Assembly: GCA_031285465.1 (NCBI GenBank)
Contig: JAITWD010000307.1
Location: 1-18,695, forward strand
Origin: Lachnospiraceae bacterium
GTDB lineage: Bacteria > Bacillota > Clostridia > Lachnospirales > Lachnospiraceae
Direction: 5' to 3'
DNA length: 18,695 nt
Shown here: positions 1 through 6,585 of the stretch, piece after piece
How the letters are laid out: every line of letters begins with the position of its first letter
How positions within the stretch are numbered: the stretch's first letter is position 1
Position numbers and translations under genes: made by a program
The notes under the pieces: model-generated
Seen by the model: only the letters and a program-made list of their open reading frames with translations
Told to the model about the DNA's origin: nothing
Database searches by the model: none

Positions 1-161
1 TACCATGTTTTTGAATATCGTGTTAAATTTTCAAGGTACAAATTTATATCAAAGGTCACTGACCTTTTGACACCCCAATCATTATAGATAATTATTTACG
101 CATAAATATTGTAGCATACATTTCCAAAATTGGATAGCTGTTCTGTAGGCAGAATCATGGT

Positions 162-420
162 CACCGCATTTACTTTTTCAAAAATAATGCAGTCAACCGC
201 ATTAAGTTATTATACAAATGTAAAATAGTCACATAAAATATGACAAAAAAGATGCGCTGGATTCTTCAAACGATGATCAAATCGTTTTAGGTGAAATAAC
301 TTGTGATGAAAAAACAAGCTTATGTTGGCATGAGTCTGAAAAATTTACGAAAACTTTCCGGTTGGGACTAATCTTTCTTAGAAAGAGTTCTTTTCGCGAG
401 TGAGTAAAGTAAATGCGGTG
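162..420. repeat. Inverted-repeat pair, 15-bp arms
   Basis: The arm at 162-176 (CACCGCATTTACTTT) is the exact reverse complement of 406-420. The match continues outward with GGT/ACC if one extra base is allowed at 421. The arms enclose about 230 bp that contain an open but startless frame. This is what a miniature inverted-repeat element or the ends of a decayed insertion could look like. No target duplication or transposase is visible, so the origin is unknown. Confidence 0.45.
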
Positions 421-485
421 GACCTGGGGTGACATTCCTTTTAAACAATAAAAATAAGCTACCCGCTGAGTCTTTGTATTATAGA

Positions 486-518
486 CGGGCGACCAGCCAA
501 ATTATGACTGGTCGCCCG
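486..518 (-). terminator. Stem-loop after the collagen-like gene
   Basis: An 11-bp perfect GC-rich stem (CGGGCGACCAG, 486-496, with 508-518) closes an 11-nt loop. It lies 23 bp past the stop codon of the minus-strand collagen-like gene, so it probably ends that transcript. The tail beyond the stem on the minus strand is AT-rich but is not a clean T run, so termination efficiency is uncertain. Confidence 0.6.
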
Positions 519-540
519 CACATATTAGTGTTATTCAGTA

Positions 541-1152
541 CTATTTAACATATTTTACCCAGATATCATATGATGCATTGTTTCGGGCAAAACTCGAAAT
601 GGTAGTAAAGCGCAGAGTATAATCAGTAGCAATATGCATACCTGCACGCTGTGCGCCATCTATCGAATCAGCACCGACCATTTGCTTAACGGAACCATTG
701 TTCCACCATCCATCATAAGTGGAAATATCCCCATTAGTTCCCAAGTAAATAAGGGACTGCTTATCTTGAATGTTCACTTGTGCCGTTACAATTCCCGTAA
801 ATCGCTGGCCATAAAGACCCTGACCGAAATCATATTCTTCTCCGGGTACCCACCGGTCGGGACGGACAAGTAGCGATGAGGAATTCAAGTCACCCGGGTC
901 ACCCTTTGGTCCCTGTGGTCCTTGTGGTCCCGCATTACCGTTAACACCGGGATCACCCTGGATACCCTGTGGTCCAGCAATACCTTGCGGTCCCTGTGCA
1001 CCAGCCGGTCCGGGCACACCCTGCTCACCTGCCGCTTTTACTTCGGTATCTTCGTTGCCGATAAACCAATTGCCATTTTCACCGATCACCGGTCCGGGAA
1101 TGACCCCGCTTGCACATCCGTGCATATGTACTGGATAGTAACCTTTTGCCAT
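541..1152 (-). CDS. Collagen-like G-X-Y repeat protein
   Basis: This 203-residue protein has three parts. The N-terminal block (about 1-41) contains GENGNWFIGNEDTEVKA, a segment familiar from phage tail-fibre and bacterial collagen-like proteins. About 15 uninterrupted Gly-X-Y triplets (42-87, such as GPQGPQGPKGDPG) are expected to form a short trimeric collagen helix. The C-terminal domain of about 115 residues has alternating hydrophobic and aromatic residues and is probably a beta-rich trimerisation or adhesion head. No signal peptide, LPXTG motif or membrane segment is visible. The start is the ATG at 1152, preceded by AAAGGAG at 9-nt spacing; the open frame runs 51 codons further upstream but without a ribosome binding site. 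Surface, spore-coat or phage-derived roles are possible; the exact role is inference. Confidence 0.8.
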   Translation of the reverse strand: MAKGYYPVHMHGCASGVIPGPVIGENGNWFIGNEDTEVKAAGEQGVPGPAGAQGPQGIAGPQGIQGDPGVNGNAGPQGPQGPKGDPGDLNSSSLLVRPDRWVPGEEYDFGQGLYGQRFTGIVTAQVNIQDKQSLIYLGTNGDISTYDGWWNNGSVKQMVGADSIDGAQRAGMHIATDYTLRFTTISSFARNNASYDIWVKYVK

Positions 1153-1258
1153 AATTTTATTTCTCCTTTGTTTTGTGTTTTTGATTTTGTCTGGGATCAT
1201 GCGCATGTCCTGATATAAGACTATCATGTAGTTCGCTTCGCTGGTTACCCTTTTTACA

Positions 1259-1523
1259 AAGTTGCGATCATCTTTAAATGAAGATGCTGCCGCCTTCGAA
1301 ACCATTTCTCTGTATGACCAATGCTTCGATCTGGTATACTCCGCAACTACTTTTCACTGGATACCAGCGGAAATCGGCTACCCCAAAACCCATCGGCTCT
1401 TAAAAAAGGGGGCACCCTCGCATTATTTAGGAATCACCCGACGTTGCCACAAGATGACCTATATTTTGCGATGCAGGCGGTTTATGATAAGTACCTGCCC
1501 TCCGGGCAAAAAAGCGACCGTGT
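1259..1523 (+). pseudogene. SAM-dependent methyltransferase remnant, frameshifted
   Basis: Two plus-strand frames join into one recognisable stretch of a class I methyltransferase. Frame one (about 1262-1408) encodes NEDAAAFETI, then FDLVYSATTFHWIPAEIGYP and HRLLKK. The frame one base back continues KKGGTLALF, then QDDLYFAMQAVYDKY to about 1520. The switch falls in an A6G5 tract (1402-1412). The N-terminal part with the SAM-binding glycine loop is absent: a stop lies at 1229 and the collagen-like gene is just beyond. The 3' end also runs out. It is best read as a truncated dead copy. The tract contains A AAA AAG, a known -1 slippery motif, but the missing N-terminus argues against a working frameshifted gene. 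Confidence 0.65.
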
Positions 1524-1535
1524 AGGCAGAATGAC

Positions 1536-1775
1536 CTATCGCTGCACCCGTCCGGAGCCATCACCTTCGGCAAGTTTTTTCACCTCTGCCACGCTTACAT
1601 GGTTAAAATCGCCCTCAATGGAATGCTTCAAACAGCTTGCCGCCACGGCAAATTCAATGGTGGCTTGAGGAGACGCATTGATCACACCGACCGCAATCAA
1701 TACAATTCCAGGCATAAAAAGGGGTTGCGACTCCTGCTTAATGGTTTCGGGATTATGGTACCACCAACATGCCAT
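1536..1775 (-). CDS. Small unknown protein, hydrophobic N-terminus
   Basis: This is an open frame of 79 codons that I do not recognise. AAAGG lies 7 nt before the ATG at 1775; a second candidate start is the ATG at 1715 behind AGGAG at long spacing. After about residue 20 comes a moderately hydrophobic stretch (PGIVLIAVGVINAS), then a possible helix with ATIEFAVAASCLKHSIEGDF and a polar tail ending in GDGSGRVQR. The lack of stops and sensible amino-acid usage suggest real or formerly real coding. Its 3' end abuts the methyltransferase remnant, so it may be truncated. It sits downstream of the fructokinase gene on the same strand. Confidence 0.4.
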   Translation of the reverse strand: MACWWYHNPETIKQESQPLFMPGIVLIAVGVINASPQATIEFAVAASCLKHSIEGDFNHVSVAEVKKLAEGDGSGRVQR

Positions 1776-1790
1776 ATTGCAACCTTTTAA

Positions 1791-1810
1791 GAATACGTTG
1801 GTGCGTATTC
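1791..1810 (-). terminator. Weak stem-loop after the fructokinase gene
   Basis: A 7-bp perfect inverted repeat (GAATACG, 1791-1797, with CGTATTC, 1804-1810) closes a 6-nt loop, 49 bp beyond the fructokinase stop. On the minus strand it is followed by TTAAAAGG rather than a T run. It could be a weak terminator or a processing site between the fructokinase gene and the small downstream ORF. Confidence 0.35.
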
Positions 1811-1858
1811 CGGTGCCGTCATGCAGTAAAAAGCGCTGTATATCAGTGACTATGCCTT

Positions 1859-2812
1859 TTATATCATCGCCTCTTCAATTTCTTTTCTTGTCGGCATCGA
1901 ACGGATCGCGCCACGCTTTTGTGTTACCAGCGCGGCGGCGGTATTTGCAAAACGCAGTACCGAAACCAACTGCTGCTCATTTTCAAAGCAGATCCCCTTT
2001 TGTACGCAGAAGGAAAGGCAACACGCGTAGAAGGTATCGCCGGCGCCGGTCGTATCGACCGCATCTACTTTAAGTGCCGGACAGGTTGCATGAAGATCGC
2101 CATAGAAAGCCTCGGAGCCCTGCTCTCCCTTGGTCACAAAAATAAGCGTGACATTGGGGAACATTTGCTTAAAGTGGGCGACACCTGTGCTTACATCGGT
2201 AGTCTTAGTCAAAAACAAAAGCTCATCGTCTGACATTTTTATCACATCGCACATCGACGCTCCCCAGGCAATCTGTTCTTTGGCGACATCAAGGCTTTGC
2301 CATAAGAGTGGGCGCAGGTTAGGGTCGAAGGAAACCAGCACTCCCGCCTCTTTCGCCATTGACACGGCATATTTAGTGGCACCACATGCCGGCTGGTGGG
2401 TTAGCGAGAGACTGCCGAAATGAAAGCATTTTGCACTCTTTACCCTATCGGCGTCGATATCGGCGATCGAAAGTCGGGTATCAGCACCCGGATTCCGGAA
2501 AAAAGAGAAGGTCCGCTCACCATTTACGCCATTTTTCACAAAGGCGAGGGTGGTGTTGGTGGCCGCATCCTTTTCCACACCGTCAGCGTTAATACCGCAT
2601 TCGTTCAAGGTCTTTATTAAAAGTTCACCAAACATATCATCGCCCACCTTACCAATAAAAGCCGTGCTACACGAAAGTTGTGCCAGCATGGCAAGCACAT
2701 TGCCCGGTGCACCGCCGGGGTTGGCTTCAAATAAAGAATTGCCTTGCTGTGATATACCGTTTTCTGTAAAATCGATCAATAATTCTCCAAGTGCTACTAC
2801 ATCTACACCCAT
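1859..2812 (-). CDS. scrK: Fructokinase, PfkB/ribokinase family
   Basis: This is an ATP-dependent sugar kinase of 317 residues, the normal length for the family. The N-terminal region carries GELLIDF, and NPGGAPGNV (31-39) is the PfkB sugar-binding signature. The second signature DTTGAGDTF (253-261) holds the anion hole and catalytic base Asp259. NPGADTRL near 107-114 and SFDPNLRP near 161-168 are typical of bacterial fructokinases. The ATG at 2812 has TAGGAG just upstream. The gene lies 62 bp downstream of the D-lyxose isomerase-like gene on the same strand and is probably co-transcribed. If that isomerase makes D-fructose from D-mannose, this enzyme would yield fructose 6-phosphate. Substrate preference within PfkB is hard to read from sequence; other ketose kinases remain possible. 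Confidence 0.88.
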   Translation of the reverse strand: MGVDVVALGELLIDFTENGISQQGNSLFEANPGGAPGNVLAMLAQLSCSTAFIGKVGDDMFGELLIKTLNECGINADGVEKDAATNTTLAFVKNGVNGERTFSFFRNPGADTRLSIADIDADRVKSAKCFHFGSLSLTHQPACGATKYAVSMAKEAGVLVSFDPNLRPLLWQSLDVAKEQIAWGASMCDVIKMSDDELLFLTKTTDVSTGVAHFKQMFPNVTLIFVTKGEQGSEAFYGDLHATCPALKVDAVDTTGAGDTFYACCLSFCVQKGICFENEQQLVSVLRFANTAAALVTQKRGAIRSMPTRKEIEEAMI

Positions 2813-2874
2813 AACTCTTCTCCTATGCGATCGCCTACCGTTTTTTCCATTATTTTAAAATTTCTTTTCAATTG

Positions 2875-3552
2875 CTATGCCATTGGATACTCGTTGCAAA
2901 GCAGACGGAATGGCGCTTCGTCTTCCTCAATGGCAGGAAAACGACCCATCGGCTCATGAAAACGGTTGTCGGTATTATCGTCGTTACATTGGCTGACCTC
3001 GCCGATAAGCACCGGACCATACCCTTCTTTTGCCCAGAATGCGTGATACAAACGTGGTGGCAGGGTTACACTCGCGCCTACCGGAACCTCTAACTCGGTT
3101 CCTGCTGGTACGGTAACCTGCACGCCATCACAGACAATGGTCACATAAGTGTCCGCCAGTGACTCATCAGCAGCGGCATTATACACCTTCATGATCATTA
3201 TGCCACCGCCACGGTTGATAATGTCCTCCATTTTGCTCCAATGAAAATGCATAGGGCATACCTGATTTTCACGGCTGATAAGCAATTTTTCCGCATAGGG
3301 TTTTGCGTATTTAGTGTTGTGCTGATTACCATTCCGAATGGTTACCAGTACCAACCCGACCTCGTTAAATTTTGACAGTCCATAGTCGGTGATATCCCAT
3401 CCTAACATATTATCGCGTATTTCATTACATTCGGCACCTTTGGTCTGCCACTCTTTGGGCGTCCAGGCGGCAAACGGCGGCAATGCAAAGGAAAACTGCT
3501 CGGTAAAGCTGATCGCTTCTTTAATTATCTGGTTAATTTCGCTACGTTTCAT
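2875..3552 (-). CDS. D-lyxose ketol-isomerase (cupin family)
   Basis: This 225-residue cupin resembles the YdaE-type D-lyxose isomerases, which interconvert D-lyxose and D-xylulose and often also D-mannose and D-fructose. The metal site is visible: H102-x-H104 in PMHFHWSKMED, Glu109, and His170 in PPRLYHAF. The N-terminal start MKRSEINQII and the GWDITDYG block near residue 51 also fit the family. The start is the ATG at 3552 behind AGGAAAGGCAGGA; the open frame extends 28 codons upstream but without a ribosome binding site. It is the first gene of a two-gene unit with the fructokinase gene. The pairing suggests use of mannose or lyxose taken up without phosphorylation; that is inference. Confidence 0.87.
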   Translation of the reverse strand: MKRSEINQIIKEAISFTEQFSFALPPFAAWTPKEWQTKGAECNEIRDNMLGWDITDYGLSKFNEVGLVLVTIRNGNQHNTKYAKPYAEKLLISRENQVCPMHFHWSKMEDIINRGGGIMIMKVYNAAADESLADTYVTIVCDGVQVTVPAGTELEVPVGASVTLPPRLYHAFWAKEGYGPVLIGEVSQCNDDNTDNRFHEPMGRFPAIEEDEAPFRLLCNEYPMA

Positions 3553-3760
3553 AATAACAATCCTGCCTTTCCTATTGATAATTTTATAAGTTTTATTACT
3601 TGTTATGATATTTATTTCAGTGTATACTACAGGCATATGTATAACTGACTATATAAATGGGAAGCGGATTGCCGAGGCGATGTTTTTTTAGAGAATACTG
3701 ACAATAATATTATTCAGATTGCCGAAGAGGTGGAAATCTGCGAAATTCATGGGAGATAGA

Positions 3761-4051
3761 ATGGATACAATTATTAGTTGCTGTGGTGTAAAATGTTCCG
3801 AATGCCAATCCTTTCCGGATGATTGCAAAGGCTGCCCTGAAATTAAAGGCAGAGTTTATTGGCTTGAATATACGGGTGGGAATATTTGTAATATTTATGA
3901 TTGTTGTATCAATCGTAAGAAGCTTCCTCATTGCGGTAAATGCTCTCTATTACCTTGTCAATACTATGAACTAGAAGACCCTACAAAGTCGGAACAGGAA
4001 AATGCCGAAGACCTTCGCAGGCAGATCGCGCAATTGAGGCAACTCAACTAA
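3761..4051 (+). CDS. DUF3795 Cys-rich zinc-binding-like protein
   Basis: This 96-residue protein has 12 cysteines, arranged as SCCGVKCSECQSFPDDCKGC near the N-terminus, then CNIYDCC and HCGKCSLLPC. This matches the DUF3795 pattern, a family of small presumed zinc- or metal-binding proteins of unknown function. The polar C-terminus (EDLRRQIAQLRQ) should be helical. The start is the ATG at 3761 with GGAG 6 nt upstream; an upstream in-frame extension has no ribosome binding site. A short open frame (3649-3759, ending AEEVEICEIHGR) stops 1 nt before this ATG in another frame and may be the tail of a lost gene. It is convergent with the NUDIX gene. Confidence 0.82.
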   Translation: MDTIISCCGVKCSECQSFPDDCKGCPEIKGRVYWLEYTGGNICNIYDCCINRKKLPHCGKCSLLPCQYYELEDPTKSEQENAEDLRRQIAQLRQLN

Positions 4052-4106
4052 AGGCCACAGATTTATTTATGTAAAATACTTTTCCCATAAGATTTGCTCC
4101 TTTACA

Positions 4107-4134
4107 ATTACAACCGATTCATTTTGGTTGTAAT
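4107..4134 (-). terminator. Stem-loop spanning the NUDIX stop codon
   Basis: Perfect 9-bp arms (ATTACAACC, 4107-4115, with GGTTGTAAT, 4126-4134) enclose a 10-nt loop. The hairpin includes the stop codon of the minus-strand NUDIX gene and sits between two convergent genes. There is no strong T tract on either side, so its role as a terminator is tentative. Confidence 0.4.
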
Positions 4135-4569
4135 ACGACCTAGAACACCATCCCACTCCGCAAACATTTCTATGCAGTTGTCCCGTTTAAATAATTCAAA
4201 CCGTTCAGACATCCCCTCTGCAAGGCTATTCACATCAACTTCATCTGGTTTACTCCAAAAAAGTTGACCTTCATCACATTCTTCCTTTAATTTTCCAGCA
4301 AATGAATTGGATATAAAGTTAAAGACTATATATCTTTCCTTTTCGGCTTTATTATAAAAATGCGTAATACCCTTGAAACAAACTTCTGTTAAATCAAGAT
4401 CTGTCTCCTCTTTAATCTCACGTATCACACAATCCGTAATACTTTCACAACCTTCAATATGTCCTCCAGGCAGGGCAATCCCATTCCAACTTTTTTTTCG
4501 GTTTATGAATACCCATTCGCCATTACCATTTATAATAGCACACATTGTTGTTAAGACAATTCTTTCCAT
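4108..4569 (-). CDS. NUDIX hydrolase
   Basis: This 153-residue protein has a clear NUDIX box at 36-58: G36, E42, then REIKEE (50-55), matching Gx5Ex7REUxEE with Asp where a Gly is usual near the end. Family members hydrolyse nucleoside diphosphates linked to another group, using divalent metal held by the box glutamates. The rest (WVFINRKKSWNGIALPGGH) is typical of MutT-like 8-oxo-dGTP-type enzymes, but the substrate cannot be assigned. I chose the ATG at 4569 (GGTGG 5 nt upstream); a GTG at 4578 in the same frame is equally possible. The start lies about 28 bp from the second copy of the rlmD 3' end, so this gene was probably next to rlmD before the cassette between them arrived. Confidence 0.85.
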   Translation of the reverse strand: MERIVLTTMCAIINGNGEWVFINRKKSWNGIALPGGHIEGCESITDCVIREIKEETDLDLTEVCFKGITHFYNKAEKERYIVFNFISNSFAGKLKEECDEGQLFWSKPDEVDVNSLAEGMSERFELFKRDNCIEMFAEWDGVLGRITTKMNRL

Positions 4570-4596
4570 TTTTTCCACCCATCAAACCCCCACAAT

Positions 4597-4647
4597 CCTT
4601 TGATTTCCTAGCCTTTCCGCTCCAGCAACACCACCGTCTCCACATGC
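4597..4647 (-). repeat. Duplicate of the rlmD 3' end (attR-like)
   Basis: These 51 bp are identical to 6535-6585. On the minus strand they read the last 12 codons of rlmD (HVETVVLLERKG), its TAG stop (4610-4608) and 11 bp beyond. Weaker similarity continues for about 14 bp further left (4584-4596 versus 6522-6534). Upstream of the copy on the minus strand a stop lies only a few codons away, so this is not a second full gene. A duplicated gene end on the far side of a cassette is the classic footprint of site-specific integration into a gene's 3' end. Confidence 0.85.
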
Positions 4648-4767
4648 GGTGAACGGTGAATTTTATACTACATGGCAAAAGTTGTACATTTCGCAATAAA
4701 GTGTAATTTATCCTGATTAACACACATTTTTTCACCCCCCGGTGCAGAAACATCCAATTTCTCAAAA

Positions 4768-5772
4768 CTATTCTTCTTCTCTACTTGCTTCTAATACATC
4801 ATATTCTTTTTTTAGCTCTTGCAATAGCTCCTCTTCACTTGGAAGATATAACTTATACTTAGACGCAAAAATCTGTGTTTCATTTTCTGGGAGTGTATAT
4901 TTAACTATTGACTCACTTCTATCAGCGCACAATACAATTCCTATCGGTGGATTATCTCCTTCATTCATCATCTCTCGTTCATAATAATGGACGTACATTT
5001 GCATTTGTCCTAAATCCTGATGTGTCAAATCCCCAATTTTCAAATCTATCAGAACAAAACATTTTAAGATATAGTTATAAAAAACAAGATCAATTCTAAA
5101 GTGGCGTCCATCAAAGGTTATTCTTTTCTGTCTGGCAACAAACGAAAACCCCCTACCAAGTTCAAGCAAAAATTTCTGAAGATGTGTGATAAGAGCTTGT
5201 TCTAAATCACTTTCATAAAAATCATCGTTAGAATTTAATCCAAGAAACTCCAGTATATACGGATCACGTATAATATCCTCTGGTAATTTTGCTGGTTCAA
5301 GCATTTTTATCTCATCAGTTACTTTTTCTTTATTCTGACTAGACAGTAATCTTTCATAAAAAAAAGAATTAATTTGTCGCTCTAATTGTCTTGTGCTCCA
5401 ATTAGATTTAATCGCTTCTTCAAGATAAAAAAGCCTGGCATTTTCATTTTCGACTTTCATAAGCGAACGATAATGAGTCCAACTCAATTCGCCACGCAAC
5501 GCGTGACTATTTGGAAATGTCAAATAAAACTGTCTCATATATTTTAAATTAGTAGAAGTAAATCCTTTACCAAAATCTTTCGTCATCTGTTTTGATAATT
5601 CTTTTATTAGACCGCTTCCATATTCTGATCTATCTTCACCATCTTGCTGCTCCACAATACTTCTTCCAATATTCCAGTAAGCTTCTACCATTGCAAAATT
5701 GGCAGTTTGATAGACTTTATGTCTAGCTTCTGATAAAATTCTTTTTATTTCTTCATAAAATTTTTGTTCCAT
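4768..5772 (-). CDS. DUF1016 / PDDEXK nuclease-family protein (YhcG-like)
   Basis: This 334-residue protein has the two domains of the family. The DUF1016 N-terminal domain (about 5-145) contains NFAMVEAYWNIGRSIVEQ, FTSTNLKYMRQFY, LSWTHYRSLM and NWSTRQLERQI. The C-terminal PD-(D/E)xK nuclease-like domain (about 160-320) has Asp228 in HFRIDLVFYN and Asp243-x-Lys245 in VLIDLKIG, with HQDLGQMQMYVHYY following. The catalytic residues look intact. Family members are found near restriction and other defence genes, but the role is not well established. The start is the ATG at 5772; an ATG at 5784 overlaps the AGGAG and so is less likely. It lies 25 bp downstream of the HEPN-like gene, on the same strand and within the repeat-bounded cassette. 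It is visibly richer in AT than rlmD, consistent with acquisition by transfer. Confidence 0.88.
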   Translation of the reverse strand: MEQKFYEEIKRILSEARHKVYQTANFAMVEAYWNIGRSIVEQQDGEDRSEYGSGLIKELSKQMTKDFGKGFTSTNLKYMRQFYLTFPNSHALRGELSWTHYRSLMKVENENARLFYLEEAIKSNWSTRQLERQINSFFYERLLSSQNKEKVTDEIKMLEPAKLPEDIIRDPYILEFLGLNSNDDFYESDLEQALITHLQKFLLELGRGFSFVARQKRITFDGRHFRIDLVFYNYILKCFVLIDLKIGDLTHQDLGQMQMYVHYYEREMMNEGDNPPIGIVLCADRSESIVKYTLPENETQIFASKYKLYLPSEEELLQELKKEYDVLEASREEE

Positions 5773-5797
5773 AAATATCTTCATCTCCTCTTATCCA

Positions 5798-6372
5798 TTA
5801 TGTATTAAAATCTTTCAAAAGAGAATTCATATTCTTGTTAATATCCAAAAGCTCATTCAAATCATTCAAAATATCTTTAGAAGCACTATCATTATCAATA
5901 TGGCTAATAATTTCATTATTAACAAAATCAAATATCTCTCTAATAGAGCCATCGATAATATTCAAAATAACATGTAAACTATCATTAAGGGTGTAATGCA
6001 CCAATTTATTTCTTAACTTGAACAATTCTCTAGAATATAAAAATATCTGTCTGTGTCTATATTACAAATATTTCTCAGCCGTTCTATACCTTTATTGAAA
6101 CTAACACTTATAAAATCCCCAGAGTCTAAGCTGATTGCTTTTGCTTTATTCACGTCATCGAAAATAAAGCCCCAATGTTCGACTAATAATCTATACTTAA
6201 TAAGTAACTCTAGACAATTAGATAAATTTATTATCGCTTGTTTCAACGAATATGGATAATGAACTTTTTCATCATGAAGCAAATCGCAGTAAGATTGCAA
6301 TTCACAATTAACCACTGATAACGCATCTGAAATATTATTTAACAATGGTATTTCTATTATTTCTTCGTCCAT
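5798..6372 (-). pseudogene. HEPN-domain-like protein, split by a frameshift
   Basis: Two overlapping minus-strand frames, 6372-6013 and 6025-5798, make one coherent protein of about 190 residues. The first frame gives an all-alpha N-terminus (SLKQAIINLSNCLELLIKYR, GDFISVSFNKGIERL); the second continues LYSRELFKLRNKLVHY, containing R-N-K-L-V-H, the RX4-6H signature of HEPN RNase or nucleotide-binding domains. The shift maps to a T5 run on the minus strand (plus 6039-6043); one extra T would restore YFLYSRELFKLRNK. The gene is either recently inactivated, phase-variable, or affected by a sequence error. The ATG at 6372 has GAGAGG 5 nt upstream. The gene directly precedes the DUF1016 gene and is likely in one operon with it. 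HEPN proteins often act as toxins or abortive-infection RNases, so a defence or toxin role is plausible but unproven. Confidence 0.65.
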
Positions 6373-6534
6373 AGAATCCTCTCTTTCTATAATAAATCAA
6401 GATCCACCGAAAATACATCATATCCCTTTTGCCAAAACATTTATTTTCCTTACCCCATCACGGTAACTGGAAATATATTTCACTCCTATCAGTCACAAAA
6501 GCACACCCACATATCCTGCCAAAATCCCCGGAAC
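6373..6534. other. Cassette edge, no gene seen
   Basis: This 162-bp stretch lies between the HEPN-like gene and the rlmD-side repeat. It is AT-rich and contains no supported coding frame. Because the HEPN gene is transcribed leftward, any promoter private to the cassette must lie here, but I see no pair of boxes close enough to the sigma-A consensus to mark. Confidence 0.4.
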
Positions 6535-6585
6535 CCTTTGATTTCCTAGCCTTTCCGCTCCAGCAACACCACCGTCTCCACATGC
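6535..6585 (-). repeat. rlmD 3' end, first repeat copy (attL-like)
   Basis: This is the copy of the 51-bp repeat that forms the genuine end of rlmD (last 12 codons, the TAG at 6548-6546, and 11 bp after). It is identical to 4597-4647, with a period of 1938 bp. The two copies bracket the HEPN/DUF1016 cassette. rlmD remains intact, as expected when an integrating element carries a replacement for the gene end it enters. Confidence 0.85.

Larger units (their letters stand above)
1..540. other. Gene-poor left end
   Basis: No convincing gene was found in this stretch. It holds a tight palindrome at 51-67 (AAAGGTCA-C-TGACCTTT), an inverted-repeat pair at 162-176 / 406-420, and a strong stem-loop at 486-518. 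One open frame on the plus strand (224-402) reads like decayed coding sequence (fragment DALDSSNDDQIVLGEITCDE) but has no start codon or ribosome binding site, so it is not called as a gene. The stretch may be debris from a lost element next to the accessory genes that follow. Confidence 0.5.

Noticed and set aside
920..1020. Short repeated units suggesting a CRISPR or minisatellite
   Set aside because: The 9-bp periodicity is simply Gly-X-Y codons of the collagen-like protein.
1153..1305. N-terminal extension of the collagen-like ORF
   Set aside because: The ATG at 1152 has an excellent ribosome binding site and a natural protein start; the 51 extra codons lack one and have unrelated composition.
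145..1535. 12-bp direct match TGTAGGCAGAAT near 145 and near 1524
   Set aside because: Several matches of this length are expected by chance in a window of this size, and the flanks do not align.
3649..3759. Open frame ending AEEVEICEIHGR just before the DUF3795 gene
   Set aside because: It has no start codon or ribosome binding site and is too short to assign; it may be the tail of a lost gene.
4676..4735. 19-codon minus-strand ORF behind a GGGGGGTG-type site
   Set aside because: It is too short, matches nothing I recognise, and sits in the cassette edge between DUF1016 and the outer repeat; kept only as a note.
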